Source of the DNA: Ignavibacteria bacterium
Lineage (GTDB): Bacteria; Bacteroidota; Ignavibacteria; Ignavibacteriales; SURF-24
Reading direction: 5' to 3'
NCBI GenBank assembly: GCA_025612245.1
Contig: JAAXKQ010000006.1
Span: 124,001-188,000, forward strand
Length of the DNA: 64,000 bases
Below the pieces are notes generated by a model. That model saw only the letters and a list, made by a program, of their open reading frames with translations, ran no database searches and was not told the DNA's origin. Both the position numbers and the translations under genes were made by a program. Below are positions 36,981 to 45,319 of the stretch, in pieces; the first letter of the stretch is position 1, and every line of letters begins with the position of its first letter.

Positions 36981-37808
36981 TTACTTTAGAAGTGACCTGT
37001 GGTGCTTATTTTCATCAAAGCTCAGGGGCTTTCTTTCCCCGCTCTTCTGCTTGAGCATCCTGTTGCCTTCCACTGTCTGGTAAGCCCAGTCAAATGTAAT
37101 CCGCTCGTTTGTAATACTTGTAACCCGTATCTTGGCATAATGGTTGTCGAAAGTCCAGATCACGTATGTGTGGCCGACAACTGCCAGGGTGTCTTTCGTA
37201 GGCGACCAGCCTGAACTGGGAGCCGTCTGCACGTCATAAATATTCCTGGTCGGCCCCATATCCATTATATCAGAATCATCCCACACGTCCAGATAGAACC
37301 TTCCCTGGTAGTTTTCAAAGAAGAAATCCGAGTTTTTCGAGTCATACTGTACCACAGAATTGGATGTAAACTCGTAGCCCGCCTTCTCCGGGAATCTCCT
37401 GTAGTCAAAAACTGACTGGTTAAAACCTTCCGGACGTGGAGTACTCTTTACTTCCTCGTAGCTTAAATCGCTCTCGTTGCCGTTATAGTCATAAGAAGTT
37501 ACTGCATAGTAATAAGTGTCGCCATTCTTTGCGCCAAAATCCACAAAGTGGTCCGACTGCGTGGATCCGAGCAATATGGGATCCCCGTCGTAAGAATAAC
37601 TGTAATAGACGTTATAGCCTGCAACATTATTATTGCGGATAAGGTCCCAGTAAATATCCACCCTGTTATCCCCGTTTACTGAATAAACGTTTGTTGGCGG
37701 CTGCAGGTGCGGATCCAAGTACCGGTTTTCATCCGTAACATCGCAGCCTGTTAGGAGTAATGCATATACTGTTATAAATAATACTGTTAAATATTTTCCA
37801 AGTTTCAT
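36981..37808 (-). CDS. lipoprotein with fibronectin type III domain
   Basis: The protein has 275 residues. The signal peptide ends in the lipobox LLTGC with cysteine 22, so the protein should be lipid-anchored. After it, residues 36-125 form a fibronectin type III domain (PPTNVYSVNGDNRVDIYWD, then NNVAGYNVYYSYSYDG, then TYYYAVTSYDYNGNESD). The C-terminal half has no recognised domain and ends in a basic tail. No type IX sorting signal is apparent. The divergent promoter region to its right is shared with the plus-strand GT39 gene. Function unknown; cell-surface location is inferred. Confidence 0.75.
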   Translation of the reverse strand: MKLGKYLTVLFITVYALLLTGCDVTDENRYLDPHLQPPTNVYSVNGDNRVDIYWDLIRNNNVAGYNVYYSYSYDGDPILLGSTQSDHFVDFGAKNGDTYYYAVTSYDYNGNESDLSYEEVKSTPRPEGFNQSVFDYRRFPEKAGYEFTSNSVVQYDSKNSDFFFENYQGRFYLDVWDDSDIMDMGPTRNIYDVQTAPSSGWSPTKDTLAVVGHTYVIWTFDNHYAKIRVTSITNERITFDWAYQTVEGNRMLKQKSGERKPLSFDENKHHRSLLK

Positions 37809-38125
37809 TTCCTGACCCCGTTTTGTTCCTTTTCTTTGATTATTACAATTGAAGTGCCAGAATAATTCTCCTTTTTTCCTTCATTTTGAGGACTTTCAGC
37901 TTGGAACTGTACATAAATATATACAACAATTGGTCTCTGTTTTATTCACTTCTTAAAACGGGAGTTCATTCTTAAGGCAAAAGGCCAATATTTTTCCCCG
38001 CTTCCACAGTGCACAGTGAGCTAAATTTTTGATTGCAATGGGTGATTTTTTCTTTATATTAACTAAAAAGCAGGATTTGGAAAGGGAAAAAGCGGAATAT
38101 TGGTAAAACAAAGAATGTCATTTAA
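37809..38125. other. 317-base divergent intergenic region
   Basis: It carries the promoters of the leftward lipoprotein gene and the rightward GT39 gene. No stable long hairpin or RNA gene is seen. A CACAGTG heptamer is repeated in tandem at 38005-38018. A five-codon frame, ATG-TCA-TTT-AAA-TGA, overlaps the GT39 start by an ATGA. Confidence 0.45.
38033..38060 (+). promoter_or_regulatory. candidate promoter of the GT39 gene
   Basis: TTGCAA (38033-38038) and TATATT (38055-38060) are spaced by 16 bases, giving a start point near 38067 and a leader of about 58 bases. It is consistent with sigma-70; no factor binding is shown. Confidence 0.45.
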
Positions 38126-39730
38126 ATGATCAAGAGAGATGTACTACGCACTTTACAGCCGGCAAAAACTATTGTGCCCGATACATACAAGGTTTTGCTG
38201 CCTTTAGTCATTATACTGGGATTTGCATTAAGATTTATTTCACTTGGCACGGAGAGCCTGACTTTTGACGAGGTTTATTCTGTAAGGCTTGCCAGGATGC
38301 CACTGGGCGAAATAATCTTACAAACCTCCCGGGATTTTCACCCTCCTTTATACTATATTTTACTTCACGCCTGGACGGCATTCTTCGGCTATGGGGAGAC
38401 TGCAGTCAGGGCTCTTTCTGTTGTATTCAGCACGCTTTCAATTTATTTAATCTACCAGATTGCAAAATACATTTTTGATGTCAAGACGGCCCTTATATCC
38501 TCGTTTCTTTTTGCGCTCTCCTACATAAACATCGCCGCTGCGCAGGAAGCCCGGATGTACGCGCTTCTGGTCTTTCTTACACTTATTTCCATGTACCTGC
38601 TTCTCAAGGCACTCAGTTCCTACAGCAAAGTAGTATGGATACTCTATACGGTGACAAATCTTCTTCTTCTGCACACGCACGTTTACAGCTTCTTTATACT
38701 TGCCACCGAGTACTTCTACTTTTTCTCCCTGGCATTTTATTCAAAAAGGAAGTTCAAGGAAAATCTTCTGCCGTTTCTTTCTTCGAACGCTATAACGGCA
38801 TTCTTTTTTATCCCCTGGTTTTTTGTTTTCTACAAGCAGTTTGTCCTGGCGCAGAAGATACTCTGGATACCGCGTGCAACACTTCCAAGGCTGGCCGAGA
38901 CCGCAGTTGAGTACTCAGGCTCACTGCTGCTTTCTCTTGTGATGATCCCGCTGGTTGCCCTTGCCATCATTTTCATCTCCAGGGTTATTAAGATCAATGC
39001 ACAGGGGAAGTTTACAGGCAATTTTGAAGACGTTGAATACAGGTTGGCTGTCGTCAATATAAATGAAGCATTTTTTCTTTTTCTTTGGCTTTCGGTTCCC
39101 GTTCTGCTGCCCTTTATAGTTTCGCAGTTCCTCTCCCCCATTTTTTTGGTTAAGTACACCGTTGCTTCCTCTACTGCATTCATTCTGCTTGCTGGCCGTG
39201 GGCTTAATAATATTTCATCAGGACCCATAAGGCTGTCGATCCTTGTGCTGATATTCGGATTATCCATCTTTAACTGGGCAAACGACCTTACAACTACGAA
39301 CAGGGAAATGTGGCGTGAGGCGGTTGAATACCTGGATAAGCGTGCTAATAAAGGGGACCTCATAGTCTTTAATTCAGGCGTCTGCAGGTATATGTATGAG
39401 TACTATTCAAAGAGAACTGACACAGTATTATTTCCCTTCGATCCTTCCAACTCAGAGATGAATAAGGACAGCCTGAAAGAGCTGCTTCGCCCGGTTTATG
39501 AAACACACGAGAATATCTGGCTCGTTTCCGCCCACAACCGCGACTGGAACAACACGGTTCCGGAGGTGTTAAAAGGGGTGTCCGATTACTCGTTTCAAAG
39601 GTTTTTCTATTCAAACTACAGGAAGTACTTTTTATATAACGTTTACGACGGCAGGTCTTCTGACTTCATACTCCTCAGGCAATATAATTCGCCTGACATA
39701 AAGGTTTATTACTTTAAGTTCAATCATTAG
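38126..39730 (+). CDS. GT39-type (PMT_2) membrane glycosyltransferase
   Basis: The protein has 534 residues and about ten to twelve helices. After the first helix comes the acidic motif LTFDEVYSVRLA (the DE pair typical of GT-C enzymes in their first periplasmic loop), followed by SRDFHPPLYY, the family signature. Polyprenyl-phosphate sugars would be the donors; the acceptor could be lipid A, a protein or a glycan. The C-terminal 150 residues are periplasmic (EYLDKRANKGDLIVF onward). It is one of the few rightward genes and is followed by dedA after 24 bases. No clear ribosome site precedes the ATG. Confidence 0.82.
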   Translation: MIKRDVLRTLQPAKTIVPDTYKVLLPLVIILGFALRFISLGTESLTFDEVYSVRLARMPLGEIILQTSRDFHPPLYYILLHAWTAFFGYGETAVRALSVVFSTLSIYLIYQIAKYIFDVKTALISSFLFALSYINIAAAQEARMYALLVFLTLISMYLLLKALSSYSKVVWILYTVTNLLLLHTHVYSFFILATEYFYFFSLAFYSKRKFKENLLPFLSSNAITAFFFIPWFFVFYKQFVLAQKILWIPRATLPRLAETAVEYSGSLLLSLVMIPLVALAIIFISRVIKINAQGKFTGNFEDVEYRLAVVNINEAFFLFLWLSVPVLLPFIVSQFLSPIFLVKYTVASSTAFILLAGRGLNNISSGPIRLSILVLIFGLSIFNWANDLTTTNREMWREAVEYLDKRANKGDLIVFNSGVCRYMYEYYSKRTDTVLFPFDPSNSEMNKDSLKELLRPVYETHENIWLVSAHNRDWNNTVPEVLKGVSDYSFQRFFYSNYRKYFLYNVYDGRSSDFILLRQYNSPDIKVYYFKFNH

Positions 39731-39754
39731 GTTTTCCTGGATTTTAGGTATTTA

Positions 39755-40372
39755 ATGGGAAATATAGAATATTGGATCAGTCATTACGGTTATGGCGGAA
39801 TTTTTGTCTTACTTGTGCTCGGTATCGTAGGTTTGCCTGTTCCTGATGAAACTTTGCTGACTTTAACCGGATTTTTAGTCTATAAGGGCGATCTGCATCT
39901 CATTCCAGCCTTCTTATCCGCTTATCTTGGAAGCATTGCCGGAATTACAATTAGTTATGTAATCGGGCGCACATTCGGACTTTTTGTAATACACAAATAC
40001 GGCAGGTATCTTCACATCACGGAAGAAAGGCTCGGAAAAGCACACAACTGGTTTGAGAAAATCGGGCGCTGGGCCCTTCTTATAGGATACTTTATTCCCG
40101 GCGTAAGGCACATTTTTGCAATAATTGCAGGAACAAGCAAGCTTGAACTCTGGGAATTCATGCTTTTTGCCTACCTTGGAGCCTTTATCTGGGCAGCCGG
40201 CTTCCTTTCAATCGGGTATTTCTTTGGGGATAAGTGGGAGATCATGCTCCAAAGCGTACAGCACCACACGATCCTTCTTTCCTTTATACTTGGCGTACTT
40301 GTAGTCCTTTTCCTCGTTTTCAGAAAAAAAATTGCAGGACTCTTTGGCAGAAAAGGGGCTCCTGAACCTTAA
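39755..40372 (+). CDS. DedA-family membrane protein
   Basis: The protein has 205 residues with four to five helices and the SNARE-associated/VTT fold. The motifs are VGLPVPDETLLTLTGFLVYKGD near 27-48, the conserved YFIPGVRHIFAIIAGTSKLE (about 112-131) and the late AAGFLSIGYFFGDKWE. DedA proteins recycle undecaprenyl phosphate or other lipids across the inner membrane in several bacteria (family knowledge). Being directly behind a polyprenyl-sugar-using GT39 gene fits such a role. Confidence 0.88.
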   Translation: MGNIEYWISHYGYGGIFVLLVLGIVGLPVPDETLLTLTGFLVYKGDLHLIPAFLSAYLGSIAGITISYVIGRTFGLFVIHKYGRYLHITEERLGKAHNWFEKIGRWALLIGYFIPGVRHIFAIIAGTSKLELWEFMLFAYLGAFIWAAGFLSIGYFFGDKWEIMLQSVQHHTILLSFILGVLVVLFLVFRKKIAGLFGRKGAPEP

Positions 40373-40419
40373 AAAGGCAAGGGATTCTCTTTTTTATGTG
40401 GATGTAAGCTTTAAAAAAT

Positions 40420-40515
40420 AAAAAGGCTGCCAGATTTCATTTGAGCGAATTTGGAAGAGTCATTTTTCGCTTATCTTTGTCACCACAACAAGGAGAAATC
40501 CTAGCCAGCCTTTTT
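40420..40515. repeat. 96-base inverted-repeat element (MITE-like or structured RNA)
   Basis: The outer arms AAAAAGGCTG (40420-40429) and CAGCCTTTTT (40506-40515) pair over 10 bp. The inner arms GATTTC (40433-40438) and GAAATC (40495-40500) pair over 6 bp. Inside, AGCGAA (40444-40449) pairs with TTCGCT (40466-40471). No coding potential is seen. In both directions a T-rich run follows, so it could also stop transcripts from dedA and ftsZ. It resembles the terminal parts of a small transposon without its gene. Confidence 0.5.
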
Positions 40516-40527
40516 AATATCTGATTG

Positions 40528-40594
40528 TACTTACTTTTTACTTTTTTATTTTTTTAATTTTTACTTTTTAATTTTTACTTTTTACTTTTTAATT
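40528..40594. repeat. A/T-rich heptad tract after ftsZ
   Basis: The plus strand is built almost wholly of TTTTTAC and TTTTTAA units, five clear and several degenerate, ending right at the ftsZ stop. On the ftsZ message it would be a long A-rich tail. Confidence 0.8.
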
Positions 40595-40599
40595 GACTT

Positions 40600-41877
40600 T
40601 TAGTCCATCATCATTCTTAAGAAAGATGAGCTTTCATCGTCATCAATATCATCATCCTGCTTTTTCTTGTCTTCGGGCTGATAATTTGCAATTTTATCAA
40701 TTGTAAAGCCGCTCTGCGGGATCTGCTCTTCTTCTGGCAGAGCAACCGACTTTGCACCCTTTACCCGGAATATCGTTGGAATATCCAGGTCCTCGGTCTT
40801 TGAGAATCTGAACTCATTTTGTTCACTTTCCTGCCTGCTGTAGCCACCGAATGAAAAAGAAGGGGTTGGCTGCGGCTTTGAGACCTGGGGTGCAGTTTCC
40901 TTCTGTTTTTTATTGCTGTCGAATCCTGTGGCAATTACGGTATAAGAAACATATTCATTCATTTCTTCCTTGTTAACCCAGCCAAAAATAACATTGGCTT
41001 CTTCGCCTGCGGCATCATAGATCACCTTGTTACCCTCATCAATTTCGTGCATAGTCAGGGAGCTTGAGCCGGTAACATTAAGAAGAATATTCTTTGCACC
41101 TTTTATGCTTACGCCTTCAAGTAACGGGGATGAGATTGCCTTCTGTGCGGCCTCAATTGCACGGTTTTCGCCGCTTGCAATGCCGCAGCCCATTAAGGCT
41201 TCACCGCTCTGGCTCATAACAGAGCGCACGTCGGCAAAATCCACGTTAATGATGCCGCCAATTGTAATAATGTCGGCAATTCCGCGTGTTGCCTCGTAGA
41301 GCACCTCGTTCGGCTTGTCAAAAGCCTGGTTGGCGCTAATCGAAGGATCCAGAATATTCAGGAGCCTTTCATTCGGAATAACAATAAGACTGTCCACATA
41401 CTGTCTTAGTTCCTGAATGCCCTGTTCGGCATTCATCATTCTTTTCTTTCCTTCCCACCTGAAAGGTTTGGTAACGATACCTACCACCAGTGCTCCAAGG
41501 CTTTTTGCAATTGATGCAACTATAGGAGCGCCTCCCGTACCGGTACCGCCGCCCATGCCCGCGGTAATAAAGACCATATCGCTGCCCTCAAGTATTTTGG
41601 TCAGCTTTTCGCGGTCTTCCTCCACGGCCTTCTTCCCTACGTTGGGATCGGCTCCAGCTCCAAGTCCGCGTGTAACACTTGTACCCACCTGTATCTTGTG
41701 AGTAGCACTGTTTTTTATGAGAACCTGAGCATCTGTATTTACAACAATGTATTCAACACCGCTTAAACCCTTATTGATCATGCTTTCAACTGCGTTACAG
41801 CCTCCCCCGCCAACGCCAACTACTTTCAGCTGTGCCGACATAGGATTTTCACGATCCAATGTTGCAAAAAATGACAT
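40600..41877 (-). CDS. ftsZ: cell division GTPase FtsZ
   Basis: FtsZ polymerises into the Z-ring. The 425 residues contain the nucleotide loop VGVGGGGCNAV (about 20-30) and the tubulin signature GGGTGTGG (about 108-115). The T7 synergy region is present before a linker from about residue 325. The conserved FtsA-binding peptide EDLDIPTIFR lies near 357-366, and a further 59 residues follow (acidic DDDIDDDESSS, end SFLRMMMD) where most FtsZ proteins stop. It is the last gene of the dcw operon, 23 bases after ftsA, and is followed by the A-rich tract. Confidence 0.98.
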   Translation of the reverse strand: MSFFATLDRENPMSAQLKVVGVGGGGCNAVESMINKGLSGVEYIVVNTDAQVLIKNSATHKIQVGTSVTRGLGAGADPNVGKKAVEEDREKLTKILEGSDMVFITAGMGGGTGTGGAPIVASIAKSLGALVVGIVTKPFRWEGKKRMMNAEQGIQELRQYVDSLIVIPNERLLNILDPSISANQAFDKPNEVLYEATRGIADIITIGGIINVDFADVRSVMSQSGEALMGCGIASGENRAIEAAQKAISSPLLEGVSIKGAKNILLNVTGSSSLTMHEIDEGNKVIYDAAGEEANVIFGWVNKEEMNEYVSYTVIATGFDSNKKQKETAPQVSKPQPTPSFSFGGYSRQESEQNEFRFSKTEDLDIPTIFRVKGAKSVALPEEEQIPQSGFTIDKIANYQPEDKKKQDDDIDDDESSSFLRMMMD

Positions 41878-41900
41878 AAACTTCCTCCTTGTTGTGGTTT

Positions 41901-43154
41901 TTATAACTCGTCAAAAAAATCGCGTACTTTCTTGAATATGTCCAGGACCTGACTCTTCTCTTTTCCCTTTTTCGTTTTCACTGCTGCTTCTGCCACAGCA
42001 CTTTCGCTGGAGCTGGTTCCTGGTACCCCCCGGACCAATCCTGCAACAGTGGCAAATTCAGGGCTTTCGATCTCGGCTGAAAGTCCTTTGCCTAAATCCT
42101 GCGGAACACCGATTCTGGTAGGCAGCCCGAAGACCTCTTCTGCCAATTCGGTACAGCCCTTTAGGAGTGATCCGCCGCCGGTCAGTACAATACCGGCCTT
42201 TATCTTATTCTTAAACCCTGTATGCCTGACCTCATTGTCTATGAGCGTGAACAGTTCCCTCATCCTTACACTGATGATCTGTGTAAGGAGGCTTACAGGA
42301 ATCTTGACGTTGCCTCTGGCGCCAACGCCCCTTATATAAATATCCTCATCCTTAATAATAGAGCCTTCGGTTGCATAACCGTACTCTTTCTTCAGCCTTT
42401 CGGCGTCTTCAGTAACAATACCGAGGGCTTCGCGAATGTCGTTTGTCACCTGGTTGCCGGCAACTCCAATAACCTTTGTATGCTTGATGGTTTTCTTGTG
42501 AAAAACGGCTATATCGGTCGTCCCGCCGCCAATGTCTATGAGTACAACCCCAAGGTCCTTTTCATTATCTTCCAGGACAGATGAGCTGGAAGCAATAGGC
42601 TGCAGAATGTAGTCCTGAACCGTATAACCTGCTCTTTCGACTGAACGCTTAATGTTCTGAATTGCCGGAATGGAAGCCAGGACTATATGATTGACGGCTT
42701 CAAGACGCGATCCGCACATTCCGATCGGGTTTTCAATTCCTCCCTGATGGTCAATGGAGAATTCCTCGGGAATTATGTGCAGTATCTGCCTGTCGGAAGG
42801 GATCCTGATCGTCCTTACATCCGCCTCAAGCCTGTCCAAGTCCTCCTTGGTTATTTCCCTGTCGGGATTGTTAATAGTAACATAATTTCTATGGCGAAGG
42901 CTTGTAATATGTTCGCCGGCGACTCCAACGTTGAGGATTCTCAGATCAATGCCTGCCCTGTTGCTGGCAACTTCCATGGCGGCCTTGATTGCATCAGCAG
43001 TCTTGGCTATATTGGCAACCAGTCCCCTGTTTAATCCTTCCGAAGGAGCAACGCCGAAGCCCAGAATGTCAATGCTGTTTTCAGACTTTTCGGCAATAAT
43101 GGCGCCAACTTTTGTAGTCCCCAAATCAAGACCGGCAATAATATTTTTCCTCAT
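41901..43154 (-). CDS. ftsA: cell division protein FtsA
   Basis: This actin-like membrane anchor of FtsZ has 417 residues. Motifs are GLDLGTTKVGAIIAE (phosphate 1, about 8-22), VVLIDIGGGTTDIAVF (phosphate 2) and AGIVLTGGGSLLKG (adenosine). The SHS2/1C insertion lies at about 85-165. The C-terminal amphipathic helix (VLDIFKKVRDFFDEL) fits membrane binding. It overlaps the 3' end of ftsQ by four bases and precedes ftsZ by 23. Confidence 0.97.
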   Translation of the reverse strand: MRKNIIAGLDLGTTKVGAIIAEKSENSIDILGFGVAPSEGLNRGLVANIAKTADAIKAAMEVASNRAGIDLRILNVGVAGEHITSLRHRNYVTINNPDREITKEDLDRLEADVRTIRIPSDRQILHIIPEEFSIDHQGGIENPIGMCGSRLEAVNHIVLASIPAIQNIKRSVERAGYTVQDYILQPIASSSSVLEDNEKDLGVVLIDIGGGTTDIAVFHKKTIKHTKVIGVAGNQVTNDIREALGIVTEDAERLKKEYGYATEGSIIKDEDIYIRGVGARGNVKIPVSLLTQIISVRMRELFTLIDNEVRHTGFKNKIKAGIVLTGGGSLLKGCTELAEEVFGLPTRIGVPQDLGKGLSAEIESPEFATVAGLVRGVPGTSSSESAVAEAAVKTKKGKEKSQVLDIFKKVRDFFDEL

Positions 43155-43933
43155 CCTTTGTCACCTTTTTCTTCTGTAGCTAAGTTTGTCGTTCCCAAAT
43201 AAATTAATTTATCGTACCGTAAATCCACGTAGTTGATAAAGCTATCAACCGGTTGATCAACTTTGCTGAGTTTGTTCCATATTTTACTAAAATATACCAT
43301 CTTTGAAGCTTCGTTTCCCCTTCCAAGTATCACCTGAAAATCGCGTCCCCTCATCATCAAAACGATCTCTTTTCCTTTTCTTAAATCAACGTCCGAGATA
43401 TTCTGATATAAATCGTTGCCAACCATCTTTGCCGCTTCAATGATTCTGAAGGCGGCTTTCGTATCCTCATTCTTCAGTTCCGCCAAAGCCCTGAGCTTTC
43501 CTTCCGGGAGAGCATTTTCAATAACCGGAAGGTCTAAATTCTTTGTAAATGGGAAAACAGGTATCACAATAAAATCATTTGTCAAAAGGTACTGTCCGGA
43601 CTCACCGAGCAAAATTGCTTCAAATTTTCTTTCCGCCAGGCTGACAACAACTGTATTTGCATCCTTAAATTTCACTTCCACTTTTGAAACGTAGGGATGC
43701 TTTTGCAATCTTGATTTTATAATTGGTAAAGATAAGAATTTGTAATCAGAAATTTTATTTAACCTTGCAAAATTAAAATATTCTTGCTTAGATAAAAAGT
43801 GATTTCCGATAATTTCTATCTTTTCTATGTTATTTTTTTCTTCTTTTTCAGAACAGACCGATAAATACACGGTTCCGAGCAAAAGAGCAGTGAAAATCAA
43901 TATACCTGTAAGCTTGCTTTTGGCTTTCATCAC
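43151..43933 (-). CDS. ftsQ: cell division protein FtsQ/DivIB
   Basis: The protein has 260 residues with one N-terminal membrane helix (about 8-27). A POTRA domain follows (IEKIEIIGNHFLSKQEYFNF to VVSLAERK, about 38-108), then the FtsQ/DivIB beta domain ending in FINYVDLRYDKLIYLG. It links FtsL and FtsB to FtsA and FtsK-type factors. Sequence identity in this family is low; the position between murC and ftsA makes the call firm. No ftsB is seen in the operon. Confidence 0.93.
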   Translation of the reverse strand: MMKAKSKLTGILIFTALLLGTVYLSVCSEKEEKNNIEKIEIIGNHFLSKQEYFNFARLNKISDYKFLSLPIIKSRLQKHPYVSKVEVKFKDANTVVVSLAERKFEAILLGESGQYLLTNDFIVIPVFPFTKNLDLPVIENALPEGKLRALAELKNEDTKAAFRIIEAAKMVGNDLYQNISDVDLRKGKEIVLMMRGRDFQVILGRGNEASKMVYFSKIWNKLSKVDQPVDSFINYVDLRYDKLIYLGTTNLATEEKGDKG

Positions 43934-43942
43934 ACTTTCGGG

Positions 43943-45319
43943 CTACTTGTTGTCACTGATCATCTGAATGAACCTTTCGCCGTATTTCCATATGTCGCCC
44001 GCACCCATGGTAACAATTATGTCGCCATCTTTCTTGAGGCTCATGAGCACTTCGGGAATCTTTTCCTTGTCCTGGACGTAGATGACATTTTTGTGCCCAA
44101 ACTTCTTTGCGGCCTGCGCAATGATCTCTCCGGTAATGCCTTCAATCGGCTTTTCCCTTGCCGGGTAAACATCCGTGCAGATGAAGACGTCCGAGTTCAA
44201 GAAAGACCTTCCAAATTCAGAGGCAAAGTCCCTTGTCCTTGTAAAAAGATGCGGCTGAAATACGGCAACGAGCCTTCTATCCCAGCCTGAACGCACTCCG
44301 GAAAGTGTAGCGTTTACTTCTGTAGGGTGGTGTGCATAGTCATCAATTACGAGCACTTCCTTGTTATATTTGGTTTCGAACCTTCTGTAAACGCCGCTGA
44401 AGGATTCGAGCGACTTTTTAATTGTCTCAAAGCCAATTCCAAGCTCGGTTGCAATTGTAACGGCAACCAGAGAATTCTTGATGTTGTGTACGCCCGGAAT
44501 ATTCAGCTTTATTTCGCCAAGGATCTTACCCTTGTATCTTACGTTAAATGTGCTGGAATACTCGTTGTGCTTTATGTCTATTGCACGAATGTCAGCCTGT
44601 GAAGTAAGTCCGTACGTAAAGACCTTTTTATTGATCAAAGGCAGAATGTCCTGAAGCGCCGGCTCATCCATGCAAAGGACTACAAATCCGTAGAAAGGCA
44701 CCTTGTTTGCAAATTCGATAAATGCCGACTTGATGTCATCCAGGTCCTTGTAGGTATCCAGGTGCTCTTTTTCAAGCGTCGTCAGGGCTGCAATTGTAGG
44801 GGTCAGTTTCAGAAATGTCCTGTCAAATTCATCCGCCTCAACTACAATGAACTCGCCGTTTCCAAGCCTGGCATTCGTGCCGCCGAGGCTGCTTAACTTG
44901 CCGCCGACTATGATTGTCGGGTCTATTCCACCTTCTGTAAGAACCAGTCCAACCATTGAGGTTGTAGTGGTCTTTCCGTGTGTACCAGCAATTCCAATAC
45001 CGTACTGCATTCTCATGCATTCGGCAAGCATTTCTGAACGCTTAATAATAGGGATCTTTCTTTCCAGAGCAGATGCAATCTCAGGGTTGTCGAGTCCTAC
45101 GGCAGAAGAATAGACCAGTACGTCCACATCCTTCAGGTTCTCCGCCGAATGCCCTTCATATATTTCAACGCCCAGGTTCTTTAAGCGTAGTGTAATATCC
45201 GTTAAAGCCCTGTCGGATCCGGAGATCTGAAAGCCGCGGTTAAGCAGTATTTCAGCAATTCCGCTCATTCCAATTCCGCCTATGCCTACAAAATGTACTT
45301 TCTTAATATTCTTAAACAT
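43943..45319 (-). CDS. murC: UDP-N-acetylmuramate-L-alanine ligase
   Basis: MurC adds L-alanine to UDP-MurNAc with ATP, the first step of the stem peptide. The 458-residue length is typical. The motifs are FVGIGGIGMSGIAEIL (UDP-sugar domain, about 10-25), AGTHGKTTTTSMVG (ATP loop), VVEADEFDRTFL, and DDYAHHPTEV with the catalytic and peptide contacts. It overlaps the small membrane gene X by eight bases upstream and precedes ftsQ by nine. No murB is in this operon. Confidence 0.97.
   Translation of the reverse strand: MFKNIKKVHFVGIGGIGMSGIAEILLNRGFQISGSDRALTDITLRLKNLGVEIYEGHSAENLKDVDVLVYSSAVGLDNPEIASALERKIPIIKRSEMLAECMRMQYGIGIAGTHGKTTTTSMVGLVLTEGGIDPTIIVGGKLSSLGGTNARLGNGEFIVVEADEFDRTFLKLTPTIAALTTLEKEHLDTYKDLDDIKSAFIEFANKVPFYGFVVLCMDEPALQDILPLINKKVFTYGLTSQADIRAIDIKHNEYSSTFNVRYKGKILGEIKLNIPGVHNIKNSLVAVTIATELGIGFETIKKSLESFSGVYRRFETKYNKEVLVIDDYAHHPTEVNATLSGVRSGWDRRLVAVFQPHLFTRTRDFASEFGRSFLNSDVFICTDVYPAREKPIEGITGEIIAQAAKKFGHKNVIYVQDKEKIPEVLMSLKKDGDIIVTMGAGDIWKYGERFIQMISDNK

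Noticed and set aside
38830-39363. A 177-codon leftward frame inside the GT39 gene
   Set aside because: It overlaps the transferase core on the other strand and has no ribosome site or recognisable motif.
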